Positions 23,287 to 35,925 of a stretch of DNA of 64,000 bases are shown here, in pieces. The notes beneath the pieces were generated by a model. That model was not told where the DNA came from and searched no databases. It saw nothing but the letters and a program-made list of their open reading frames with translations. Origin of the DNA: Panax quinquefolius. Its lineage: Eukaryota; Streptophyta; Magnoliopsida; Apiales; Araliaceae. The position numbers and the translations under genes are program-made. How positions within the stretch are numbered: the first letter of the stretch is position 1; each line of letters begins with the position of its first letter. The stretch spans positions 1,453,501 to 1,517,500 of the forward strand of contig CM035164.1 of NCBI GenBank assembly GCA_020205615.1, in the 5' to 3' direction.

Positions 23287-25514
23287 TAGGAGTGACCAAA
23301 AAACGGATAAAACCGAATTACCAAACACAACTGAATTTTTTTAACCGAATTATTTCGGTTTTTCGGTTTTTTTCTAATTTCGGTTATATCCGATTTAATT
23401 TTCAGTATTCGGTTTCGGAACTGAATTTTTTTAACCGAATTATTTCGGTTTTTTTCCTAATTTCGGTTATATCCGATTTAATTTTCAGTATTCGATTTCG
23501 GGTATAGTTTTAAAAAAAAGGCTATTCGGATACCCGAATAACCGAACCTCACAGCGGTCTAATTTCCTTAGAAGTGATTGTCGACTTGTTATACCCAGGG
23601 GCGGACCCCTGCCCCACTGAAATTTCAGGGGCTATATTTGAGGCTTACTGTTTATCAATCTATTTTGGTTGAGGATTCGATTTTGGGCGATGATTTGCTC
23701 GGATTATTGGTTTATCCGGGTGCTTTCCGATCTGACTTCTATGGTTCTATTGCTTATCATCTTAATGTTTCAGATTTGGATGGTTCTTTGAAGGTTCTGA
23801 TGTGGTCTTTCGCCGGATTCCTCTATTGGAATCGGTGCATGATCTGTTGTTATTTTGGATTCTTGTTTTTCAGTCATTCACCGGTGGTTCAATTTGTTCT
23901 TTTTATGTCCGGTGTACTAGCTGATGTTTATTGGAAATCTTTTTCTTGTTTTGATTTGGTGATTGGCCGGTTTGTATTGTTCTGATTTTCTTTACCCTCT
24001 TGGATTTCTACCCCTTTTATTGGTTTCCCTTTGGATCTGATGTGAAGGTGTTTATTCTGGGTGGGTAGTTATTTTATTTGGTTGAAACTGGACTAATTTG
24101 TTTGGTGCCCTGGTCTGGTTTGATTCCGGCAAACATGGTGGTTTGGTTCGCCGATGCGCTGCTCTGGTGGCTTCCTGCTGTTATGTCCAATTTAGTACGA
24201 ATGGGGTTGAAGTTTAATTCTTTATTTCGTCTAATTTGGTTTTCATGGTGGTCTGATTGAGTGTTTTTATTGGATGATCTGTTCTGTTCGGAACCCATGG
24301 GGGTCGCCGGATTGTGCCGGTGATTGCTCGCCGCCGGTTTTCGTTTGCCGGAGATAGTTACAGTTGTTGTCACGTGGATGCTGTCATGGGGCCATGTGAT
24401 GATGGTTGATGATGGGCTGAGTAATGAGCATTAAGACCCACAATTTCAAATTCAAATGTTATTATTTCAAGTTGGGCAGAGATGTTTGGTTTTTATTGAT
24501 CCCCACGTGCAGTATTCTAAAAATCCCCGCCTAGGCCCTACCTAGGCACTAGGCCCCCCTTGGCGCCCCGCCTAGGCGCTAGGCCCCCCTGGCGCCTCAC
24601 CTAGACCCAAGGCGGCAAAAAAAATTCTTCCAAAAAATTAGACGGGCCTAGACGGAGAGTTTTTTTTATTTTAATAACTACCAAAACTAGATCTTGATAT
24701 ATTTATTTTTCTAATGATTTACCATATTCATAATACAGGTTGTAGTATATATCAAATCACAACAAAAAGTGAACAATATCAAGTCAAAATGGATAATTTT
24801 ATTATAGTTGTAATTTTTTGAATTTGTACCAACTTCAAATTATATAAATAATGACACATTTGTAATATTTAGTTTAATACAATATAATTCTTAAATTTAT
24901 GTTTAGTTTCTTAAGTTTTAATATTAAATTAAATTCTTGAAATTTTAAATTTTATTATTTAATAGCAATCTTGTTTATGAATAAAACTAATACGTTAAAA
25001 ATATGTTTGAACTTTGAACAATTGCATGTTTGTGTTTGACCTTTGACATTAACAATATGGATATGTGTTTGAACTTTAAGCAAAGGCCTTTATTATCTTT
25101 ATTATAGATTGTTTTGCTTTATATTATTGTTTTGTTTGGATAAATGTAAGATAAAATATTAAAATTGGTTTAAAATAAAAAATCGCGCCTAGGTCCCGCC
25201 CAGGCCCCCTAGGCGCTAGGCCCTCCTCAGTCGCCCGCCTAGCGCCTTTTAGAAAATTGCCCACGTGGACAATGGACTTGGTGCTTATTGCTATTGTTGG
25301 GCTTTCATGTGGGCTGGGTTTTATTTGGCTGGTGGACTTCTTCTCTCAAGTTCGGTTATTATCCGAATACCCGAATGTACAATTTGGTAATTCGGTAATT
25401 CGGTTAGTTCCAAATTTCGGTTAGTGTTTCGGATAGTAAAATTATGGATAATTCGGTATTCGGTTATAACCGAATAGTTTATTCAGTTCAGTTATAACTG
25501 AATGATCACTCCTA
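23287..25514. mobile_element. non-autonomous hAT element, TSD ATCTGAGC
   Basis: 2228 bp with ends TAGGAGTGACC and GATCACTCCTA (inverted, one mismatch) and a perfect 8-bp target duplication ATCTGAGC at 23279-23286 and 25515-25522; 8-bp duplications are the hAT hallmark. Subterminal TTCGGTTATTCCGAA-like inverted motifs fill both ends. No transposase was recognised. An open frame at 23578-23985 matches nothing I know. The element is interrupted by a second hAT at 24510-25259. Confidence 0.88.
24510..25259 (+). mobile_element. nested hAT MITE, TSD CCCACGTG
   Basis: 750 bp with ends CAGTATTCTAAAA and TTTTAGAAAATTG (inverted repeats), flanked by CCCACGTG at 24502-24509 and 25260-25267. The ends are rich in GCCTAGGCGCTAGGC-type sequence and the middle is AT-rich. 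Same family as 42068-42744 (inverted there) and the fragment at 9993-10136. Confidence 0.88.
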
Positions 25515-25738
25515 ATCTGAGCAGTGAGATCAAATTCTCCTCCTTAACCATTGGTATGTAGATACAATAAAGCTCTGGGAGACTAATCAGGTTACCTGCT
25601 AACAGTACTTGAGACCCATATAGCTTAACTAAATATTAGATGTCAATATTGCATGACCATGAGTAGCCCTGACATCACTTCTTTAAATAAGAATAGCGAA
25701 TAAGCAGGTTAAGGAGCATATATTGAAGCTCAACTAAC

Positions 25739-26158
25739 CTCTCCAAGACGACGGAATGCACCATAGATACCTCCAAACAATGTGGAGAATATGGCATACC
25801 AGATCTGGGTATCCATAAAATAAACCTAAAAACAACCGACATGTAAGAGATTATACTACAATAGGCTAAATGGAAAAGAAAAGAAGAAAATAAAGAAATA
25901 AAGATAGATAAACCATTGCATAGTCCATACAAGAATAATTGGAGCCCAGAGTGCAATTACAACACCGATATTGTTCTTTGCTGCAATAGGTGTAATAGAG
26001 AGAGAGAGAGTAAATAGAGAGTATGAAACATAAAAAAAGTAATACAGGTTCATTAGAAACGCTAATGATTCATTACCGCGGGGAAAAAATTCGTGCCACT
26101 GATAGGTTGATATGTGAACATTCATTATAGCTTTTGTTGGACCAACAAGAGGCTTTAT
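25739..26158 (-). CDS. callose synthase exons 18-20 (residues about 682-754)
   Basis: Exons: 26077-26158, 25931-25980, 25739-25825. They encode [16 protein letters not shown], the family-typical [24 protein letters not shown] and [20 protein letters not shown], ending FRRLGE. This closes the first membrane cluster. Exon 20 has a near-perfect second copy at 23046-23132, about 2.6 kb further into the following intron. This copy (25739-25825) keeps the intact AG acceptor and is the one expected to be spliced. No frame lesion. Confidence 0.92.
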
Positions 26159-27465
26159 CTGCAATAACCAAATCAGACTGTTAAACAAATCAGGAAGTAT
26201 TGTGTTTCAGCTTAGAATTTAGGTAGATATTGGTGACATTTATTAAATTTCACAACAGAGATTCAGTATGATTAAAGAATCAAAGTATCCATTTCTCAAA
26301 AATGGGAATTGCATACATCAATTCAGAAAAAATCTTTCTTTTTCAATATTCACATAAGAGAAAAAAGAACCCTACTCCCCCCCCCCCCCCTTTTTCTCCA
26401 GATGATGAAGCAGTACTTTATAACAAAGTAACAACTTACAACAATTTTTGCAATAGAAAAATCATACTGGTTTCGAATCCACAAAGCAGTAAATTGTTGT
26501 AATTCAACAAAAAAAAAGTCTGATTTCTAGGCCATTTGGCCTTGGGATAGATTCATTAGGGAATCCTGGTATTATCCACTTTTCCTTTGGAGAAGTACCA
26601 TTATTCTATTTGCCGAGACTCCCAGTACATAGTAGTCTTCTGTTTTCTTTTTTATGTACATGATTATAGTGGCTCAATTACATGAGTTTCTACACAAATC
26701 ACAGCTCAGCTTACTGCTCTTTCAAATTTCCAGGTCACGTCTAATTCTTTTGATATCAATATTTCAATATGACTTTTAAGTTTTTTATTAAGAAAATTTC
26801 TCAATGTGACATTTTATCAATTTGATCAATTGTATCAAAGGAAGTTTGTTGTCCCTCTATTACCTATAGAGATAAAGATCACATCACTTTCCGTGCCTTT
26901 GATTTCTGACCTTCTAAGTTTGATCCATTTGACTACCCTTTTCAAGTTCTGAACCAATCTCAGTGTCTAGCTATTTCCGTCTCTGCCTAGTTCAGCCAAA
27001 CTTTCAGCATTGGAGATATGATGTATGATCAAACTCGGAAAAGGCATGTGCTCTATCATAACAAGGGGGATGTCAAGTGATCAAATATTGCCAACCCCAA
27101 AGGGTACACAAACAAGCTTATTTTGGATCTGCCCGGTGCACTGCTCTCGGGGGGAGGGGGGATGTGTACCCATAGGATTAATCGAATGCTCTAAGTACAG
27201 ACACCCATGTTTGCTATTAAAAAAAAACTCGGACAAGGCAATCTTTACTATTTCATTACATTTCACTATGTCAAAAATTACATTCTAAGATGATCTCTAG
27301 ACAAAGAGAGGCTGATCGTTCCATGAGTTGGTCCAATCAAAAAGGGGAGTTCGAACACCAGTTCATTTTAAACTGGAATAGAAGCCCGTAAATGAGATAT
27401 TGCCCTTTTGTTAATCTTACCTAAGCAGAATTGTTGCTGGAACTCAACTTACTATATATCGTAAG
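26159..27465. other. intron 17, part before the hAT element
   Basis: No gene or clear transposon ends. A C-run lies at about 26376-26389 and a GGGGGGAGGGGGG run near 27149-27161. Confidence 0.45.
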
Positions 27466-28235
27466 CATAGTTGTCACGGCGCCACGGCGAGTCATGGCGG
27501 TAGCCGACTGCCTGGACGCCTAGGCAACAAGGCGACCGCTATGGCGTCCGTACGGCGACAAGTCGTTTACAATGTACAATTTATATATTATTTATTTTAC
27601 ATAACTATATTAGCAATAAAATTTCATATACATTAAAACTCAAAACATAACACTATGGAATAACATTAAATATATTTTTAAATCTCATTGATAGTGTTAT
27701 ATAATATATATATATATATAGTGTATTATTAAATTAATAATTAAGTGTATATAGTATTTATTTTCAAATTATTTCATGCAACTATACTACATATTAAATA
27801 TATTTATTTTTTAAAATTAAAATATACATATTTAATTAAATATTATATTTTATTTAAAATATTATATATAGTTAATAGTTAAGTGTATATAATATTTATG
27901 CAATGACAATATCATAGTTTATGTATTTATTTCATTATCATTAAAATTATTTTTTAGTATTTATTTTATTTTATTATTTTTGTTTATTTAAATATATGTA
28001 TATAATATTATTTTATTTTATCTTATTTTTATGGTATCATAATTATTTAATTAATAACTATAGAAATTTATATAAATTTAATTATTTTAAACATATTATT
28101 TGTTGTTTATTTAAATATATATTAATTTTTTTTTTAATATATATGATATATATTAAATATAATATTTTTTTTATTTATTTTATTATATATATATATAAAT
28201 AAATTTATACGTATATAAATATATATATATAAATT

Positions 28236-28266
<31 letters not shown>

Positions 28267-28667
28267 GTATAAATTTATACATATATATAATATTTATATT
28301 ATATATAGAGATTAGAGACAGACCCAATGAGAAAGCTTGTTCCAAATAAGTCGAAGACGTGCGAGAAGAAAATCGAGCGACGAGCGATCGCGACTTCGAG
28401 GGTTCATGATGAGGTGGAGCAGTGGAGAAGAAGGTCGCGAGGGTTCGTGATGAGGTCATGAGGTCGGAGAAGAAGGTCGCGATGATGAGGTCGAAGAAGT
28501 CATCGAAGGTCGCGAGGTCTCGAGCAGATCAAGAATGAGGTCGGAGAAGCCGTCGAAGGTCATTGAAGGTCGCCTTAAGCGACTATGTCCCAAGTCGAGC
28601 CTCGCCTTGCAGATTTCCCAACGCCTGGACGCCTTGGCGTCACCTTGGCGTCGCCTTGACAACTATG
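27466..28667. mobile_element. hAT element in intron 17, TSD ATCGTAAG
   Basis: 1202 bp with ends CATAGTTGTCACGGCG and (reversed from the right) CATAGTTGTCAAGGCG. Perfect 8-bp target duplication ATCGTAAG at 27458-27465 and 28668-28675. GC-rich subterminal blocks (CTGGACGCCT, GGCGTC repeats) flank an extremely AT-rich core with long TA runs. No transposase reading frame. Confidence 0.9.
27590..28310. repeat. very AT-rich core with (TA)n runs
   Basis: Inside the hAT element, over 85 percent A+T by eye, with (TA)n tracts near 27708-27720, 28178-28196 and 28215-28258. Likely to form cruciforms and hard to sequence. Confidence 0.8.
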
Positions 28668-28675
28668 ATCGTAAG

Positions 28676-29514
28676 TAGCAAGAAAAGGTCCCATAATCTC
28701 GGTGAATCTAGAAACTATGGCCTCCACTCACAAAACAAACCAAAAACTCAGACACCCATAAGTCAAGTATCTTCCCTGAACTTGCCACTAGCACCAAATG
28801 AACGTCTCAAAATGATCATTTATACCGTCCAGAAGCATGAACAGCAGAAGAACCTCAAATACTAACTCAAACATAGTTGCGAATACATTTCAAATGCACT
28901 ACACTACACTTAACAATTGGTCAGAACATTGCAAAATCTTTAACCTTTTAGTCATCGCAAAATAGACTCAGCCTTAGAAAATAAGGTAGAAATGGTAGTC
29001 CATCAGCCTATTTTTTGACCTCATAGGAGACTTGTCTGATTTCAAAACTAAACAAAGATGTACAATCTAAATGGTTTAGAAGATCTATCACCAATGAAAG
29101 CCTCCAAAAACCAAAACATCCACTTTCACTAATCATTTTAAGAACATAAAACTCTCACCCAAAATTAGTGTCCTCTTAAATCTTAACTGAACTCAACAAG
29201 TGTGGATGTATAAGAAGCTACACCCACAACATTGACAAAGCTTTTCATGTCACTTGATTGAGACAGGTTGTTATTACATTCTACATGCTGCATAACCTTG
29301 CTACAGGCATAAACAAAAAATGTTTTTCTAGTCTAAAGTAGGCAGACCCAACTATGGTAGGATAACCACAAACAAAGAAATAGAAGATAATTTACTAGTA
29401 ACATAGTTTTGCATCCTTATTCGTCAGGAGGATGTTAAGTAGGGTAGTACTGTTGATTTTTTTGTGACATAACAGCAAATTAAATCAACTTAAATTTAGG
29501 GACATGAGAGGGAC
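28676..29514. other. intron 17, part after the hAT element
   Basis: Plain AT-rich intron sequence up to the exon 17 donor. No recognisable feature. Confidence 0.45.
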
Positions 29515-31304
29515 CTCTAGGTAATAACTGAATGCCAACTTTGTCACTATAAGGAGCACCCAAAACATTGTGTACCTTCAAATTCAAATCAAGATTAATC
29601 AGAATTTGAGCAATGTGATTTGATGCTTACAACATTCTCCTGAAATTTCTTCCAAAGGAACCTTACTTGAAAAGAGAAAATGTGCTTTCATGCATTCCTC
29701 TCCCAACATAAAGCCGAGGCTGCAAAGGCACCACAGACACTCAGAACCTAGTACTCTGAAACTGATTCTCCACTTGGTAGTGTAACAAGTTCACAACAAA
29801 GCTCTAATTGGGATGTATATATGTTTGAAAACAAAAGAAATAGAAAGCTTTGCGCACCTGTGACCACCACATCATGAGCATCACAATTTTGTAGTTTGAA
29901 CTTTCAAGGAATCGACGAATGAAGGGGAATAGAAACAGTATCCCAGCGAGCATATTTGGTGACAAGTATACAACAACAGCCAAAATGAACAACGTAGGTG
30001 AATTTGAGCTATTGCCGAACCAACTTTTAATGGTTTGAGCTAGTCCAGTAGGATTCTGCCACGTATAAGCATAAGTAACTGGTAGAATTATCACCCATGC
30101 AGCAGCAGACACAACCTTTAATATATATCTAAGCTTGACATATAATGACATGCTTTGCCTTGCTTTCCAATTAAGGACTACATCAAGAAGAGCTGCAAAT
30201 TCAGAACAAAATTATTAATTTGGAGAACTCGTTAAGTTATTTCAATATCATCTACAAAAATATTATTAAAATTCTACCTCGACTATTTCTCTTTTTTTAT
30301 GAAGTGTGATGTTGTACAAGTTATACTACTTGAGAGTAAATCGTAAACACAAGCAAAACTCCCCAAGCTGCATTTAATCTCATGCTGGTTAAGGATAAGA
30401 GGAACCAATTAATGTGGAAATTCATGGTACATTTTGCTGGAATGAAAGATGGAAAGAGTGAAAGGGATGGGTTTAAAAAGAAGAGGAAATGAAGAATGGA
30501 TTAAATTTCCTTTCTTTGGTGAAATGAAATGTAGGGTGAAGAAGAAGAATTCTATGGTGAGAGGAAACTCTTTTTGCCACTTAAATAGATCTCTTTCTTC
30601 TTGTATATAATCTTAAATAATTATTATCCGTATCACATTATGCAGTTTATGTACTACTGCTATATTACAATCCTGATAAGAATTTATTACAATTACAAAC
30701 ACAGCGGATGTCAAGGAAATAAACTCCATTATTCTCCATTATATCGAAAAAGAAAATCTGATGAAGACAAGGCCAAAACCTTATGAAAATAGAAGAAAAG
30801 ACTAAAATCTGGTCATAAAAACATCAAAACGTCATATTACATCAGATGTGTAATTTAACAAAGAGTCTTAAGAATGCAAAAACTGGTAAAGGATCCTTTC
30901 AGAATCCTCAAAATCATATATAAAAATCAAATTAGGGTAGCACCAGCAAAAATGAAATACTCAAATTACCTTGGCCAAGCTTCAATATTGCAGCAGTTAA
31001 AAAGACGCTCAGTACTTTCTTGAAAACATCAGCATTGAAGATTGAGCTTGGTGCACCAGAACCATTCCAGGCAACAATTATCATAGCCTTAACAGACATA
31101 AATTTTGACAATATGTTGAAAGAAATTTAGAAGAGAGAAAGCAACTGGAAAACCAACAACTTATAATAAATAGAAAAATACCTGTAACCATAGTATAAAG
31201 AAAACCCACATTCTATCGAAACTTCTAAAAATATGCCAGAATGATCGTATCTCAACAAAATTAACTTTGCCCACCCATCGATCTCCACTAGCTGGCTTGT
31301 TATC
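29515..31304 (-). CDS. callose synthase exons 13-17 (first membrane cluster)
   Basis: Exons: 31182-31304, 30970-31087, 29858-30192, 29667-29719, 29515-29575, covering residues about 452-681. They encode DRWVGKVNFVEIRSFWHIFR, the hydrophobic FDRMWVFFILWLQ, LSVFLTAAILKLGQ, YILKVVSAAAWVIILPVTYA, LSPNMLAGILFLFPFIRRFL, MLMMWWSQ, PRLYVGRGMHES and YTMFWVLLIVTKLAFSYYLE. These give several membrane-spanning stretches of the N-terminal transmembrane cluster. Exons 16 and 17 are tiny (53 and 61 nt) and were placed from the protein pattern plus splice sites. No frame lesion. Confidence 0.92.
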
Positions 31305-32104
31305 CTGAATGTTAACAATGGTCCCGGCTTATTAAGATTTCATTAGCAAGAACAAATTCCTCAAAGATAATGTTAACTTCAGCAAATAGATGGGTTAAAC
31401 AAACTATAATACAAATTATGAAAAATCAAGAAAATTAAGCATTCCACCCAAACCAGATGAAATTCCCGGAAGATGTATATATTGGGTCACAGGGCTTACC
31501 TTACTAATTTAGTGGCTCAAGTCAAAACATGTGGATAAAGAAAATTGTTTTATGTGGAGCATGTATGGTTAATAGCAGAGAAAAAGAATTGCCTACTTCC
31601 CTATTATTTGCCAAACATATAGCCAAAACCAATAGCAACAAGTGGGGTAGACAATAAGATTTATATGAAGTCACAAGGCATGAGTTGCATGATGTAGGGC
31701 AGTTTATGTTCTTAATAAACATGAAGGATGACTTTCACACACTAAATAAATAAAGACTAGCTACATGTGACATAATGGCACAACAGGTAGCTAGACCATC
31801 CTTTGCCATGTTGGGTGAGGTGACTTAACAAACCTGCTCAATGACGAAGTCCTATTTCGGTAATAGCTTATCACACCCTCCCATATATTGGGAAGCCAAG
31901 GTGCCTTCTACCATCTAGATTTTCGACAGATTTCTAGTTTTTGGGTGGGGCACAATGTCAATGAATGGTCACAGAGGTGTGTGTGCCTCTCAAGCTTTTA
32001 TATCTTAAGTTTGTGTCATGTGCAAGCAGAGCTCAAAGCCTCATGCAAATCTCTTTTTTCATCGTTTCTTCTTGACAAGGAGTTTGTGGAGCTCTTAATT
32101 TGAA

Positions 32105-32185
32105 GTTTTTGATTAGGCTTAGGTCAGCCTACCCCAACTAGCTTGGGGAAAAAAGGCTTTGTTGAGTTGAGTGTATTAGGCTTAT
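32105..32185 (+). repeat. LINE/SINE-type 3' tail
   Basis: Contains CAGCCTACCCCAACTAGCTTGGGG followed by AAAAAAGGCTTTGTTGAGTT (segments shown separately). The CCCAACT-GCTTGGG hairpin followed by a GGCTTTGTTG tail is common at the 3' end of plant LINE and Au-type SINE copies. The upstream body is not recognised. Confidence 0.4.
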
Positions 32186-33559
32186 GTTCCCCTTCCATGT
32201 TCTTTCAAGAGCCTTATGTAGGAGTCTGAATGGCTAGGTGTTGTGGTGTTATATACAGAGGAATGCAAGAATCTTTAACGATGTTTATCTTCGTCGTCAT
32301 TAACTTCTCTTCGGGCTTCAACCGTAGTATACTTAGAGGTGTCTCTGTATTACATTCATAGATATTGTGGGCCTGTCCATTAAGGACTTGTACTCTTGTT
32401 CCTATTTTTATGTCTTTTGTTGGCCTCCTTATCCTCCTGTGATGTACTTCACTTCTTTCTAGCAAACTTCTATATTTATCCCCAAAACAAACACTTTAAG
32501 CTTTCTTTAGCATGGGACATGTATCTTTATGTACACTACAATTATTTTACCTAAAATTCTCAACCATGTTATTCTCTTTTTATTTTTCAGTCTACACAGA
32601 AAGAGGGCACCACCATCACGATACATGTGACTCGTGATACGCGTACCGCTTATAAAACTAGACGAAAATCAGCCATTCAGCTGACCACTTTTTCAATTAG
32701 AGCCTTTGGCATTGTGGTTTCATCATATGCAAGAATCACCAGATAAAATCATCTCTCTCATTGAAGTGGAATTTAACTAAGAAAATACAGAGCAAGTAAA
32801 TTGGTGGTTATTCAGCCATTCACTTGGCCACTTCATTTAAAGTAGAGCATTCGCAACACAACACAGTGACATGAAACAATGACCAGATACTTTCCAATCC
32901 CCTCCCCTTCCTCTCTTTTTCTCTCTCTCTATACAATGGAACTTCAACTGATAAAAAAACATATAAAGATTAATTTGGCAGTCCACTATAGTCTCTGTAC
33001 ATCAGATGTTTAGGCACAATCAGATTTAATGACTTAACAAAACATGCATTATATATTGTCACATCTCAACTGTGTTATGTCTTCTTAGTAGTTTGCAATC
33101 CTCATAATTTCCATCCACTCAATAGGGTGAACGATGGAGATAGGAAGAGTGGACTCGGAAATATGAGGCTTAAGCTTCTAACATAACTTGATCTTCGACA
33201 TTCGGACTACTACGAGTCCACTTAAGATGGTAAGATATGATACATCAACTAACCATATAAATAAAGATACCAAAAAAAACTGCCATCAGAAATGTTATCA
33301 AACAAGAAAAGAAACAAAGTGTGGCCAAACACCTCAGTCCCATTCTAAGTAGAGGATGGTAACCCCCAATGTAAGGGAAAAGTACATAGAAGATACAACA
33401 AATTTAAATCTAGAGTGCAAGACTGAACTGAAAGTAGTATGCATATAAGTCAATCATATATGATGATAAAGCATATACTTTGTAAACAGTCTTATTCATT
33501 TATTAATAAAAGTATTCATTTATTAAAGGCATTTAATTATCTACATGTTGTTTTACATG

Positions 33560-35296
33560 ATGTTGTTTTAATAATATGTGATAAACCCAAAAATTTTAGC
33601 AATGCTTTTAGAATCATGATGAGATCATGCTAATAGGATCTAAATTCTTAAATAGCTTAAAAAACTAAAATGTTCCCAATCGATGGATTACTAAAAAGGG
33701 GATTAGTGAATCCGGATAGATTAGTACATACGTTGCTTGCTTGCTCATTGGATAAGGATGATTGATCACATGATCATTTGTGTGGAGACACTAAAACAAG
33801 TATGTAAGTGCTTATTCGAGAATAAGTTCACTGAACGTGGCTCGCTAAGAAATACCTAATGGAGTTTTACTTGCTTGTTAATATGAATTCCTATAGTAAT
33901 AGTAGTACAAGTGATCCTTAGACTTGAGATCATCATACTATCTTGTGTATAATGAATTATACTTTGACTTATTCCTTAAGACCCTTAGGGTATATCAAAG
34001 GGTATGCTTGGGTGTAATAAGTTATATATGGAGATAATGAATCTACCATTTCTAGTAAAAGAAGAGAGATGTCCTATGTGATTCCATAAATGACAACCCA
34101 GGAATCTTTGGCCAAGATGGAATGAAATTAGAAAAGAGTTTCTAATTTGCATTAATTCGGAGTTGTGTATTTGGGAATCGGAATACATAATTAAATAAAT
34201 AAGACTTGACAGTAATTCCATGTCTTATATTTAATTGGGACATTGTATGGTGGAAGGATTGAATTGTACGGTAACTATTTACTCAAAGGTTCTTTTATGA
34301 TTAATGTTGAAATTTATATTACCTGAAAAGTCGTTGATTGCTAAGGAGGCATATCCTTATTGTAAAATAAATGTTATTTATTTAAATAAATTAATAGTTT
34401 ACTTTATTTATTTAAATAAAATTAAAATTGTTCTAATTGATTTATTCACAACCGGTTTAATATAGAAAATCTAAAAGGTCACACCACAAAAAAGGAAGAA
34501 TATTTATTTAAGAAAGTAAATGACATAATCGTAATAATAAGTTAAGTGTATTTAATTTAATTTATGGTGATAGAATACATTAAATAGCTTAATATTTATT
34601 GTTTAATATTTTGGAAATATTAAATATAAATTAATAAGTTTTATTATTATTATTACTATTATTATTAAGTTAATTCCTAAAGGGTTTGGAAATTAATTAA
34701 TATAAGTACTCTCACATATTCCTAATATAATTAAGAGACTAATTAATTAAAAGAGTTTACTTAATTATTCCTAATAAGATTAGGAAGCCTAATTAATTAA
34801 AAGAGTTTAATTAATTAAATCAAAACCCTATTCCTAAATAGTTTAGGAGGGTTCCTTACATCTATAAATAAGAAAGTCTTTTTATGGAGAGAGGGTGATA
34901 CATGTTACGCACTTTATTCCAAGAGTTAGGAGAGTACACCTTTTCTATTTGAGATAGGAAAAACTAGGGTTTAGTCAAACATCCTTCTTCTTGAGTTTTG
35001 TTCTTCCTTGGTGGATCACCTCTAGAGACCAAACGCTTGGGTGGCTAATGTTGATCAAAGGTAGGAATCAATCCCGCGTATTCAAGGAGAGCACGAAGGA
35101 CTAAGTGTTAAACTTGTACCTGAGGAAACTCGAACTTGAATGATTTTGATTCTCCTACTCTTTTATTGATTGCTAATCAAGCACAAGATCGATCATGATT
35201 TATGGTTTGTAAGAAAATTTTAAAATTCAATTTTAGTACGCTTCCGCCTTGTTTATGTAATTTGATTGCATGTATAAGTTTCTAGCAAACCTAACA
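33560..35296 (+). mobile_element. probable Copia solo LTR in intron 12
   Basis: About 1.7 kb with no host-like features. The right end runs through TACGCTTCCGCC and ends TAGCAAACCTAACA at 35296, the form of many large plant Copia LTR tips. A TATA-like TCTATAAATAAG at 34860-34871 is followed about 45 nt later by a CATGTTACGCACT region. The left boundary and target duplication were not resolved. Confidence 0.45.
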
Positions 35297-35439
35297 GCTT
35301 TATCCAAGTTTCCGTATGGATATGGTAAACGGAACACGTGAATTTTCTAGAACATCTTGTTTCTTCTTTAAGGTGTGATATTTTTCAACATCAGAATAAA
35401 GATGTAAATATAAGAAGAAAATAACTGACAAAAGCTTAC

Positions 35440-35925
35440 CACACTCGTGTCAAAACGTAGTTGTTCTACAGGAAAACAAAAGAAATCAGCATCAGCACGC
35501 ATTGGCCAGCCTAAACGGAAGCAATCAACAGACCTAAAATATAAAGGTGAAAATTACTAAAAAGACAATATATACAATGTTAAGGGATCGACTAAATGAA
35601 AATAAACTGTAATACCAAAAGTATTCATTTATATCATCATAGTTCCTCCACTGGGAGTGCTTTGATTTTCCTCTTTTGCTCCTTGCAGCTTCCTGTATAG
35701 CAGTCATTGAGAAGCATTGACACAATGAAGAGTCGACAGAAAATGCAAAATTGGAAATTCATGAACTGAATTGAATGCAAGCAATACCTTTGCGATCACT
35801 TCATAAATTGGAGTAACAACTTTCCTCAAGAAAGCCTCTTCTTCTCCTCCGTATGCTGGCTTGACATTCTCCCCAGTCATAGGACTAACATTGCCAGCTA
35901 GCATACCATATAGCTCAAAGGCCAT
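35440..35925 (-). CDS. callose synthase exons 10-12 (residues about 349-451)
   Basis: Exons: 35788-35925, 35616-35692, 35440-35533. They encode MAFELYGMLAGNVSPMTGEN, KPAYGGEEEAFLRKVVTPIY, SKHSQWRNYDDINEYFW and RLGWPMRADADFF. Two tryptophan codons are split across exon borders (TG|G), as in relatives. This is the FKS1-type domain just before the first membrane cluster. The frame is intact. The exons are isolated from their neighbours by a 3.4-kb intron upstream and a 4.1-kb intron downstream, both swollen by retroelements. Confidence 0.93.

Larger units (their letters stand above)
22697..25849. repeat. tandem segmental duplication of about 460 bp containing exon 20
   Basis: Unit A is 22697-23153 (457 bp). 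Unit B is 23154-25849, which is 460 bp once the hAT insertion and one TSD copy (2236 bp) are removed. Both begin GAGAGCTTCACTCTTGTGG and run through the same intron sequence, exon 20 and its flanks. Unit B holds the working exon 20. The hAT sits only in unit B, so the duplication came first. Confidence 0.88.

Noticed and set aside
23578..23985. 135-codon open frame on the plus strand
   Set aside because: It lies inside the hAT element, matches no family I know, and has no typical transposase motif. Treated as chance or transposon debris.
24074..24373. 99-codon minus-strand frame with a KRKPAASNHRHN-type composition
   Set aside because: It overlaps other frames inside the same hAT element and lacks domain signals or a plausible promoter.
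28259..28662. Arginine-serine-rich minus-strand frames
   Set aside because: They come from the GGTCGCGAGG-type repeats at the right end of the hAT element, not a gene.
32214..32465. Minus-strand 83-codon frame in intron 12
   Set aside because: Basic composition but no recognisable family; sits next to a LINE/SINE-like tail and is probably repeat-derived.
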